From AVCC01 sp039920865 (lineage in GTDB: Bacteria > Pseudomonadota > Gammaproteobacteria > Burkholderiales > Burkholderiaceae_D), in NCBI GenBank assembly GCA_039920865.1, contig JBDSCZ010000245.1, forward strand, positions 1 through 23,219: a stretch of DNA of 23,219 nt, given 5' to 3'. The notes under the pieces were generated by a model. That model searched no databases. It had not been told where the DNA came from and was given only the letters and a program-made list of their open reading frames with translations. How positions within the stretch are numbered: position 1 is the first letter of the stretch; each line of letters opens with the position of its first letter. Shown here in pieces: positions 7,256-13,585 of this stretch. Both the position numbers and the translations under genes were made by a program.

Positions 7256-8320
7256 ATGGCACTCGTATCCATGCGTCAACTGTTGGACCACGCCGCTGAA
7301 AACGGTTATGGTCTGCCGGCATTCAATGTCAACAATCTGGAACAGGTCACCGCCATCATGCAAGCCGCTGATGCGGTCGGTGCGCCGGTCATCATGCAAG
7401 CCTCGGCCGGTGCCCGCAAATTTGCCGGAGAAGCCTTCCTGCGCCACCTGATCGAAGCGGCGGTCGAAGCCTATCCGCACATCCCGGTCGTCATGCATCA
7501 GGATCACGGCCAGTCGCCGGCGGTCTGCATGGCCGCGATCCGTTCCGGCTTCACTTCGGTGATGATGGACGGCTCGCTGCTGGAAGACGGCAAGAACGTC
7601 GCCAGCTACGAATACAACGTCGAAGTGTCGCGTGAAGTGGTCAAGTTTTCGCACGCGATCGGCGTCACGGTCGAGGCCGAACTGGGCGTGCTCGGTTCGC
7701 TTGAAACCATGATGGGTGACAAGGAAGACGGTCACGGCGCAGACGGCAAGATGACCCGCGAGCAATTGCTCACCGATGTCGCGCAGGCCGCCGATTTCGT
7801 GCACCTGACCCAATGCGACGCACTGGCAATCGCGATTGGTACTTCGCACGGTGCTTACAAGTTCTCGCGCAAGCCTACCGGCGACATCCTGGCGATCGAA
7901 CGCATCAAGGAAATCCATGCCCGTATCCCGAACACCCATCTGGTGATGCACGGCTCCAGCTCGGTACCGCAGGAACTGCTGGCCGAGATCCGCGAATTCG
8001 GCGGCGACATGAAGGAAACCTACGGCGTGCCAGTCGAAGAGATTCTGGAAGGCATCAAGCACGGCGTGCGCAAGATCAACATCGACACCGACATCCGGCT
8101 GGCGATGACCGGCGCGATCCGTCGTTACCTGATCGAGAATCCGGCCAAGTTCGATCCGCGCGACTACCTGAAACCGGCACGCGAAGCGGCGATGCAAGTC
8201 TGCAAGGCGCGTTATCTGGCATTCGGCTGCGAAGGCCAGGCCGCGAAGATCAAGCCGATCCCGCTGGAAAAAATGGCTGAGAAGTACAAACAGGGCGAGT
8301 TATCACAAATTGTGAAATAA
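7256..8320 (+). CDS. fba: Class II fructose-bisphosphate aldolase
   Basis: This 354-residue zinc-dependent aldolase cleaves fructose 1,6-bisphosphate to dihydroxyacetone phosphate and glyceraldehyde 3-phosphate. HQDHGQSP (81-88) carries the catalytic Asp83 and metal ligand His84, EAELGVLGS and the following acidic loop hold a further metal-site region, MHGSSSVP includes His232, and KINIDTDIR binds the substrate phosphate. Length and motifs fit the Calvin-cycle subtype (CbbA-like) of class II enzymes, which also serves glycolysis. GGAG stands before the ATG. It is the last gene of the pyk-fba unit and is followed by a strong hairpin. Confidence 0.96.
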   Translation: MALVSMRQLLDHAAENGYGLPAFNVNNLEQVTAIMQAADAVGAPVIMQASAGARKFAGEAFLRHLIEAAVEAYPHIPVVMHQDHGQSPAVCMAAIRSGFTSVMMDGSLLEDGKNVASYEYNVEVSREVVKFSHAIGVTVEAELGVLGSLETMMGDKEDGHGADGKMTREQLLTDVAQAADFVHLTQCDALAIAIGTSHGAYKFSRKPTGDILAIERIKEIHARIPNTHLVMHGSSSVPQELLAEIREFGGDMKETYGVPVEEILEGIKHGVRKINIDTDIRLAMTGAIRRYLIENPAKFDPRDYLKPAREAAMQVCKARYLAFGCEGQAAKIKPIPLEKMAEKYKQGELSQIVK

Positions 8321-8337
8321 TTCGGCCTTAAACCCCG

Positions 8338-8380
8338 CCACAAAGGGCATGGAGAACACGGTTCCCCGTGCCCTTTGTGG
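8338..8380 (+). terminator. Long hairpin after fba
   Basis: CCACAAAGGGCA (8338-8349) pairs perfectly with TGCCCTTTGTGG (8369-8380). The inner bases extend the stem to about 19 pairs with one wobble and one mismatch, closing on a 3-base loop. The stem is followed by TTGTTCATTT, a poor T-tract. It probably ends the pyk-fba transcript or protects its 3' end. Confidence 0.65.
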
Positions 8381-8416
8381 TTGTTCATTTGATTAAATCG
8401 ATTCATGGTGACTGCG

Positions 8417-8914
8417 ATGGCTGAAAAAACACTGGTAGGTATTGTCATGGGTTCCACCTCAGACTGGGACGTGATGAAAGAAGCGGCGCAAGTCTGCAAG
8501 GACTTCGGCGTCAGTTACGAGGCGCGTGCCTTGTCCGCGCATCGGACCCCGACCGAAGTCGAGGAATGGGTGGCCGACATGGAGGCGCGCGGTTGCCAGG
8601 CCTTCATCGCCGGTGCCGGCGGCGCTGCGCATCTGGCCGGCGTGGTTGCATCGAAAACCATCCTGCCGATTTTTGCGGTACCGAGCCCATCGAAATACCT
8701 GAAAGGCCTGGACTCGCTGCTGGCGACGGTGCAGATGCCCAAGGGTATTCCGGTCGCGACGCTGGCGATCGGCGAAGCCGGTGCCGGCAATGCCGGTCTG
8801 GCCGTGGTAGCGATGCTGGCGCTGCATGACGCCGGACTGAAAGCCAAGCTGATCGCATTTCGCGCAGCGCAAGCGGAAAAAGTACGCAATGCCACATTGC
8901 CCGAATTGAACTGA
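8417..8914 (+). CDS. purE: N5-carboxyaminoimidazole ribonucleotide mutase, class I PurE
   Basis: This 165-residue enzyme moves the carboxyl group of N5-CAIR to give CAIR in purine synthesis. GSTSDWDVM, SAHRTP, GAGGAAHLAGVVASKT and DSLLATVQMP are class I PurE marks, the form that needs N5-CAIR made by PurK. I place the start at the ATG at 8417 because GGTGA lies five bases upstream; an in-frame ATG at 8405 would add four residues but has no ribosome site. purC follows after 13 bases. No purK gene lies next to it, although Burkholderiales usually keep purK in this cluster. Confidence 0.95.
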   Translation: MAEKTLVGIVMGSTSDWDVMKEAAQVCKDFGVSYEARALSAHRTPTEVEEWVADMEARGCQAFIAGAGGAAHLAGVVASKTILPIFAVPSPSKYLKGLDSLLATVQMPKGIPVATLAIGEAGAGNAGLAVVAMLALHDAGLKAKLIAFRAAQAEKVRNATLPELN

Positions 8915-8927
8915 ATAAGGAATCACC

Positions 8928-9806
8928 ATGTCCGGCCTGCTAGAAACAAACATCAAATCCCTGCCTTTCCTGCATCGCGGCAAAGTGCGCGACATCTACG
9001 CGGTCGGCGACGACAAGCTGCTGGTGATCCAGACCGATCGCCTGTCGGCATTCGACGTGATCCTCGATGATCCGATCCCGAACAAGGGCAAGGTTCTGAC
9101 CGCGATGTCGGACTTCTGGTTCAAGAAGTTCGGCCATCTGATGCCGAACCACGAAACCGGCATCGACCCGGAATCCGTGGTGACGCCGGAAGAGCGCGAG
9201 CAGGTCGCAGGCCGTGCGATCGTCGTCAAAAAATTCAAGCCGCTGGCGATCGAAGCGATCGTGCGCGGTTACATCATCGGTTCCGGCTGGAAGGATTACC
9301 AGAAGACCGGCGCGATCTGCGGCATTGCTCTGCCTGCTGGTTTGAAGGAGGCGCAAAAACTGCCGCAGACGATTTTCACGCCATCGACCAAGGCGCCGAT
9401 GGGCGCGCATGACGAGAACATCTCGTTCGCCGAAGCCGAGCAGATTGTCGGTGCCGACATCGCCCGCCAGGTGCGCGATGCCGCGATCGATCTGTACACG
9501 CAAGCGGCAGAATATGCGGCGACCAAGGGCATCATCATCGCCGATACCAAGTTCGAATTCGGCCTGGACGACAACGGCACGATCCATCTGATCGATGAAA
9601 TCCTGACGCCGGATTCATCCCGCTTCTGGCCGGCAGCCAGCTATCAGGTCGGCATGTCGCCACCGTCGTTCGACAAGCAGTTCGTGCGCGACTGGCTGGA
9701 AACGCAGCCATGGGACAAGCAGGCTCCGGCACCGCGCCTGCCAGAAGAAGTCGCCGCAAAAACGGGCGAGAAATACGCCGAAGCCCTGCGCCTGCTGACT
9801 GCCTGA
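8928..9806 (+). CDS. purC: SAICAR synthetase (phosphoribosylaminoimidazole-succinocarboxamide synthase)
   Basis: This 292-residue ATP-dependent ligase joins CAIR and aspartate to make SAICAR, the step after PurE. HRGKVRDIY is the glycine-poor nucleotide-binding start, DRLSAFDVILDDPIPNKG follows, and DTKFEFGLDD with LIDEILTPDSSRFWP forms the signature region near residues 200-230. The length fits the longer, fungal-like bacterial PurC form with an extended C-terminus. AAGGAA precedes the ATG. It is cotranscribed with purE, and sua5 comes after a 138-base gap holding a dispersed repeat and a terminator. Confidence 0.96.
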   Translation: MSGLLETNIKSLPFLHRGKVRDIYAVGDDKLLVIQTDRLSAFDVILDDPIPNKGKVLTAMSDFWFKKFGHLMPNHETGIDPESVVTPEEREQVAGRAIVVKKFKPLAIEAIVRGYIIGSGWKDYQKTGAICGIALPAGLKEAQKLPQTIFTPSTKAPMGAHDENISFAEAEQIVGADIARQVRDAAIDLYTQAAEYAATKGIIIADTKFEFGLDDNGTIHLIDEILTPDSSRFWPAASYQVGMSPPSFDKQFVRDWLETQPWDKQAPAPRLPEEVAAKTGEKYAEALRLLTA

Positions 9807-9831
9807 GATCTTGTAATTAGGGATTATTGAT

Positions 9832-9890
9832 GGGTATAAGTATTATTTCCCATCTTCCCGCATATATATTGAGGGCATCAAAAATTACCC
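9832..9890 (+). repeat. Dispersed 57-59 bp intergenic element, copy 4
   Basis: This copy begins GGGTATAAGT, has CTTCCCGCATAT with CCGCA at position 27, a GGG at 42-44, and ends TTACCC (9885-9890), in register with the ATACCC end of copy 2. It lies between purC and sua5, and its right third overlaps the left arm and loop of the terminator at 9873. Confidence 0.6.
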
Positions 9891-9923
9891 TAATGAGTAT
9901 GTTTTTGATGCCCTGATTTTTTT
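9873..9923 (+). terminator. Intrinsic terminator between purC and sua5
   Basis: GGGCATCAAAAA (9873-9884) and TTTTTGATGCCC (9902-9913) form a perfect 12-bp stem with a 17-base loop, followed after TGA by seven Ts (9917-9923). The loop contains CCCTAAT (9888-9894), complementary to ATTAGGG at 9816-9822 just after the purC stop. The arms are also suited to termination from the opposite strand. Confidence 0.7.
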
Positions 9924-9944
9924 CTGATATTGAATAGTTTGCCG

Positions 9945-10967
9945 ATGAACGCTTTTTCCACCGATATCCACCAGGCCGTTGCGATTCTTGAAGCCGGCGG
10001 TCTGGTCGCTTTCCCGACCGAGACCGTCTACGGGCTCGGTGCCGATGCGGAAAACCCGGCGGCAGTTGCCAGTATCTATGCGGCCAAAGGCCGTCCGGCC
10101 AATCATCCGGTGATCGTGCATCTTGCGCCGGAAGCCGATATCGCTTACTGGGTTACCTCGATTCCGGCCGAGGCGCAGGCGCTGATGCAGGCATTCTGGC
10201 CCGGTCCGCTGACGCTGATCCTGCAGCGCGCACCGCACATTCCGGATGCGGTCTCCGGCGGACAGGACTCGATCGGCCTGCGTTGCCCGTCGCACCCGGT
10301 GGCGCAAGCGCTGTTGCGCGCATTCAAGGGCGGCAAGGGTGGGCTGGCCGCACCGTCGGCGAATAAATTCGGCCGCGTCAGCCCGACCACTGCGCAGCAT
10401 GTGCGGGACGAATTCGGTGACATGTTCGGAAAAAACGCTTTGATCGGCGCGATCCTGGAAGGCGGTCAAAGCGCGGTCGGGATCGAATCAACGATTCTGG
10501 ATCTGTCGCGTCTGGCCACGCACGGCCCGGTGCTGCTGCGCCCCGGTCATATCAGCGCGTCCCAGATTGCTGCGGTGATCGGCGTCATGCCGAACCTGCC
10601 GGATCTGGCCGCGCCACGCGCATCCGGCACGCTGGCCGCGCATTACGCGCCGCGCACTGCAGTTGCGTTAGTCGACGCGGCACAACTGGAAGCCACCGTG
10701 CAACGGTTGCATCAGGCCGGGCGGTGCATTGCGCTGGTACGCCATGCGGCCGGTCCGAATTCGCTGGCCGCCGGTCAGTGCGAACTGCCTGCCGATCCTG
10801 ACGGCTATGCCTATGGCCTGTATGCAGCCTTGCGCGCGATGGATGCGGTCGGCGCCGACCTGATCCTGATCGAGACGCCGCCGCAACACGGCGCATGGCA
10901 GGGCATAAACGACCGCCTGCGCCGTGCCGCGCACGATTCGGCCGGTATCCTAGAGCGTCTCCTCTAA
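9945..10967 (+). CDS. sua5: L-threonylcarbamoyladenylate synthase
   Basis: This 340-residue protein makes threonylcarbamoyl-AMP from threonine, bicarbonate and ATP, the first step of tRNA t6A37 modification. The YrdC domain fills the first 200 or so residues: VAFPTETVYGLG (21-32), KGRPANHP (48-55), FWPGPLTLIL and SANKFGRVSPT. The C-terminal Sua5 domain, with LRPGHIS and SGTLAAHYAPRT near its start, distinguishes it from short TsaC. I chose the ATG at 9945; an in-frame TTG at 9930 is the only alternative, and neither has a strong ribosome site. tcdA, acting later on the same tRNA base, lies about 10 kb away in the window. Confidence 0.94.
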   Translation: MNAFSTDIHQAVAILEAGGLVAFPTETVYGLGADAENPAAVASIYAAKGRPANHPVIVHLAPEADIAYWVTSIPAEAQALMQAFWPGPLTLILQRAPHIPDAVSGGQDSIGLRCPSHPVAQALLRAFKGGKGGLAAPSANKFGRVSPTTAQHVRDEFGDMFGKNALIGAILEGGQSAVGIESTILDLSRLATHGPVLLRPGHISASQIAAVIGVMPNLPDLAAPRASGTLAAHYAPRTAVALVDAAQLEATVQRLHQAGRCIALVRHAAGPNSLAAGQCELPADPDGYAYGLYAALRAMDAVGADLILIETPPQHGAWQGINDRLRRAAHDSAGILERLL

Positions 10968-11010
10968 AGTGCTGCCGGTTTTGTAGGCAGACAGGTGAAT
11001 CGATGGCATA

Positions 11011-11022
11011 TTGTGAGCACAA
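11011..11022. promoter_or_regulatory. Short palindrome upstream of the esterase lipoprotein
   Basis: TTGTG and CACAA flank a 2-base centre (AG), giving a 12-bp near-palindrome similar in half-site to LacI-type operators. It lies one base upstream of the larger palindrome at 11024 and may be part of the same control region. TTGTGA here could also serve as a -35-like box. Confidence 0.3.
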
Positions 11023-11023
11023 A

Positions 11024-11043
11024 AATAGAACGGTCGTTCTATT
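11024..11043. promoter_or_regulatory. TetR-type operator-like palindrome
   Basis: The 9-base arms AATAGAACG and CGTTCTATT are perfectly inverted around a 2-base centre. The GAACG-NN-CGTTC core is typical of operators bound by TetR/AcrR-family repressors. It sits immediately upstream of a TACAAT -10-like hexamer (11048-11053) and 28 bases before the esterase start, so a bound repressor would cover the -35 region. No TetR gene occurs in the window. Confidence 0.55.
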
Positions 11044-11047
11044 GGAC

Positions 11048-11053
11048 TACAAT
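11048..11053 (+). promoter_or_regulatory. Putative -10 box for the esterase gene
   Basis: TACAAT stands 18 bases before the start codon, directly downstream of the palindrome. No good -35 hexamer is seen at 16-18 bases spacing, as that place is taken by the palindrome, so the promoter may need an activator or be intrinsically weak. Confidence 0.35.
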
Positions 11054-11071
11054 AAATCCTTAGGAGACACG

Positions 11072-12481
11072 ATGCGTCAAACTTCATTTGCGTTGGCACT
11101 GCTTGCTGCGGCAGCCTTGGCAGGTTGCGGCGGCGGCGGTGGCGGCGATCAAACCCCCAAAGTCAAATTCAACTCGCAGGTCTCGTTTGGCGACAGCTTG
11201 AGCGATATCGGTACCTATGCAGTAGGCGGCGTCAAGGCACTGGGCGGCGGCAAATACACGGTCAATGATGTCGGTGCGGATGGCAAGAATGCTGCCAAGA
11301 ACTGGACTGAGTTGATGGCGGCCCAATTCGATCTGCCAGCGCCTTGCTCGGCAGAAACGGGTTTATTGAGCAATGGCCTTTTAGCCAGTTTTGCTGCGGC
11401 AATTTCGTTTGTGCCGGCGTGCACCTCGTATGCGCAAGGCGGTGCGCGCGTCACGGAACAGGTGGGCCCGGCCAATATGAATTATCGCGATGCACATACC
11501 TCTAGCCAGCTCGGGCAATTGACGGTGCCGGTCACGACGCAGATATCCAACCATCTGGCGAAAGCAGGCGGCAAGTTCAAAGGTGATGAAATCGTATTTG
11601 TCATGGCTGGCGGCAATGATCTTCTGTTTCAGGCCAATCAATTGCAGTTAGACGCCACGGCTGCAGGAACCGCGACTGGCACGGTAACATTTGCCCATGC
11701 TTTGGTCGGCGCGTTGGCCGCTGGCGCTACCGACCCGATAACGGCCGCACAAGCGATCGGTCTGGCAATGGCAACCGAAAGTGCGCGCCCTGGGCACACC
11801 GATCAAACCGTGGTTGGTGCCGCCGTTGGTGCAGCCGCGATCCAGCCTGGCAATGCGGCTGTCGCGAACCCCGCTGTGTATGGTCCGATGGTTGCCAATG
11901 CACAGGCTGCAGCGGCAACCGCTGGCGCGACTGCCGGTGCGGCGTACGCATCCGATCCTGCGAATTTAGCACTCTATGTAAAGGCAATGGCGGACGCAGG
12001 AGATCAATTGTCGGCATTGGTTAAAAATCAGATCGTTGCCAACGGTGCACAGTACGTCACGGTGCTGAACCTGCCCGATGCAAGCCAGACTCCGTATGGC
12101 TTGGCGCAATCCGTTGCTGTGCAAAAATGGCTTGCCAGCATGGTGTCGGCATTCAATAGCCATCTGGAGGTCGGTTTGGCGGGGCAACCCAAGGTTTTGC
12201 AGGTGGACGCTTATTGGGTCGATCACGATCAGGCAAGCAATCCGGGGCCGTATGGTTTGACCAATGTCACAACGCCGGCCTGTGCCGATGTCGATGCGGA
12301 TAATCCATTGTCGTCGGTGAAAAATCCCCTGCATTCTTCGCTGACGTGCAACAAAACCAATCTGGTTGCCGGTGCGAACGAGAATTACAAGTTTGCCGAC
12401 AGCGTGCACCCGACACCATTTACCAATCTGTTGCTGGCACGTTATGTTTCCAGGTCTATGGAAATCAAAGGCTGGCTGTAA
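11072..12481 (+). CDS. GDSL-family esterase/lipase lipoprotein
   Basis: This 469-residue secreted lipoprotein is a GDSL (SGNH) hydrolase that should act on esters outside the cytoplasm. The signal peptide ends in LAGC, making Cys19 the lipidation site, followed by a Gly6 run. SFGDSLSDIG carries nucleophile Ser42, GGND (about 179-183) is block III, and DSVHPTP near the C-terminus supplies Asp443 and His446. Residues about 200-310 form an Ala/Gly-rich insertion rich in TAAQA and AGATAGAAY-like stretches, longer than in compact family members. The start at 11072 is fixed by TAGGAGA and the signal peptide; upstream in-frame starts overlap sua5. A TetR-like palindrome lies just upstream. Substrate unknown. 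Confidence 0.88.
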   Translation: MRQTSFALALLAAAALAGCGGGGGGDQTPKVKFNSQVSFGDSLSDIGTYAVGGVKALGGGKYTVNDVGADGKNAAKNWTELMAAQFDLPAPCSAETGLLSNGLLASFAAAISFVPACTSYAQGGARVTEQVGPANMNYRDAHTSSQLGQLTVPVTTQISNHLAKAGGKFKGDEIVFVMAGGNDLLFQANQLQLDATAAGTATGTVTFAHALVGALAAGATDPITAAQAIGLAMATESARPGHTDQTVVGAAVGAAAIQPGNAAVANPAVYGPMVANAQAAAATAGATAGAAYASDPANLALYVKAMADAGDQLSALVKNQIVANGAQYVTVLNLPDASQTPYGLAQSVAVQKWLASMVSAFNSHLEVGLAGQPKVLQVDAYWVDHDQASNPGPYGLTNVTTPACADVDADNPLSSVKNPLHSSLTCNKTNLVAGANENYKFADSVHPTPFTNLLLARYVSRSMEIKGWL

Positions 12482-12489
12482 ACGTGACG

Positions 12490-12518
12490 CGGCTGAACGT
12501 GCCTGGCATGTTCAGCCG
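12490..12518. terminator. Shared hairpin between convergent genes
   Basis: CGGCTGAAC (12490-12498) and GTTCAGCCG (12510-12518) form a perfect 9-bp stem with an 11-base loop in the 30-base gap after the esterase, reaching into the last codons of the SemiSWEET gene. It can act on both strands. Flanking T-runs are short. Confidence 0.55.
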
Positions 12519-12766
12519 TAGCGGATTTTCATCGACAGGATAAACAAGGCCAGCAACAGGGTAATGCTATTGGCGGCAATCATCGGCCAGGAACCGAGCA
12601 GCACGCCGTACATCAGCCACATTGCAACTCCTAGCGTAAAAATGCTGTACATGCCCAGCGACACGTCATCTGCACGACGCGTTTTCCATGTCAGCCACGC
12701 TTGCGGAACGAAGGCGGCAGTGGTCAAGGTGGCGGCAGCATAGCCGATCAATTCTGAAAATGGCAT
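12512..12766 (-). CDS. SemiSWEET-type sugar transporter (PQ-loop)
   Basis: This 84-residue protein has three membrane segments and the PQ-loop motif FVPQAWLTWKTR (Pro21-Gln22), followed by DDVSLGMYSIFTLGVAMWLMYG, both typical of bacterial SemiSWEET/MtN3 proteins. These form dimers that move small sugars across the inner membrane along their gradient. The length is normal. The ribosome site is weak. The gene is divergent from the OmpW gene with only 34 bases between starts, so the OmpW promoter must partly lie inside this reading frame. The sugar cannot be deduced. Confidence 0.88.
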   Translation of the reverse strand: MPFSELIGYAAATLTTAAFVPQAWLTWKTRRADDVSLGMYSIFTLGVAMWLMYGVLLGSWPMIAANSITLLLALFILSMKIRYG

Positions 12767-12800
12767 TGGACGTTAATAATTAGAAGGTTCAGGAGATAAC

Positions 12801-13487
12801 ATGAGAAAACAATTTCAACGCGCGATTATAGTACTGTCAGCAACTGTCGTCGCGCTGACGACCAGCACAGCAGTTCTGGCCCAGAGCGCTGGCGTCTGGT
12901 CGGTCAAGGCAGGCGTCAATCAGATTACTCCCAAGGTCAAAAGCGATGATATGAGCGCGCCAGCCTTGCCCGGCACCAAGGCCGATATAAAGAGCGATAC
13001 CGAGGCGATCATTGCTGCCAGTTACATGTTTACCGACAATATCTCGGCTGAATTCCATCTCGGAATTCCTTACACGCACGAACTGGTTGGGGACGGTTCC
13101 ATCAAGGGCGTCGGTAAGCTCGGCACCGTGCAATCGCTGCCACCGACCCTGTATCTGCAATGGCGCTTTCTGGAGCCGAAAGCGACTTTCCGTCCGTATA
13201 TCGGCCTGGGTTTGACGTATGCCCGTTTTCAGAAGGAAACCGGCAGCGGCGCCCTGACCGCAGTGACCAATACCGGCAGCACGACACCGACTACATTTAC
13301 CGTGGACTCCAAGTTTGCCCTTACGCCGCAAATCGGCGTGACGTATGCGATCAATGAGAAATGGTTCGCCGATCTGGCTGTTACCAAGACGTATCTGAAA
13401 ACGACCACGCATTTTTCGACCGGCCAGAAACTGGATATCCGGCTTGATCCGGTGGCGGTCAGTTTTGCCATTGGATATCATTTTTAA
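12801..13487 (+). CDS. ompW: OmpW-family outer-membrane protein
   Basis: This 228-residue precursor has a signal peptide of about 27 residues (ending AVLA before QSAG) and should form the 8-stranded OmpW barrel, a narrow channel for small hydrophobic molecules. Marks are WSVKAGVNQITPK after the signal, the GIPYTHEL and LPPTLYLQWRF stretches, RPYIGLGLTYARF, and a C-terminal strand ending in FAIGYHF, with the terminal Phe needed for BAM recognition. CAGGAG precedes the ATG. A strong terminator follows. Expression of OmpW proteins often responds to stress or carbon source, but nothing here shows which. Confidence 0.95.
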   Translation: MRKQFQRAIIVLSATVVALTTSTAVLAQSAGVWSVKAGVNQITPKVKSDDMSAPALPGTKADIKSDTEAIIAASYMFTDNISAEFHLGIPYTHELVGDGSIKGVGKLGTVQSLPPTLYLQWRFLEPKATFRPYIGLGLTYARFQKETGSGALTAVTNTGSTTPTTFTVDSKFALTPQIGVTYAINEKWFADLAVTKTYLKTTTHFSTGQKLDIRLDPVAVSFAIGYHF

Positions 13488-13510
13488 GCGGTTGCTGCCA
13501 CCGCTTCGAA

Positions 13511-13555
13511 AACCGCCTGATGTTGCTGATGCGAGCAGCATCAGGCGGTTTTTTT
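13511..13555 (+). terminator. Strong intrinsic terminator after ompW
   Basis: AACCGCCTGATG (13511-13522) pairs with CATCAGGCGGTT (13539-13550). The stem continues inwards to about 16-17 pairs with one wobble and a 6-base loop, and seven Ts end at 13555. It separates ompW from the oxidoreductase gene, whose start is 31 bases further on. Confidence 0.88.
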
Positions 13556-13585
13556 ATGCACTCGAATCCGCAAAGGAAATGCCAG

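Noticed and set aside
6953..8197. A 414-codon minus-strand open frame across pyk and fba
   Set aside because: It spans two certain genes antisense and shows no domain.
10895..11071. Upstream extension of the esterase gene
   Set aside because: It overlaps the end of sua5, includes the promoter and palindromes, and the lipoprotein signal peptide starts at 11072.
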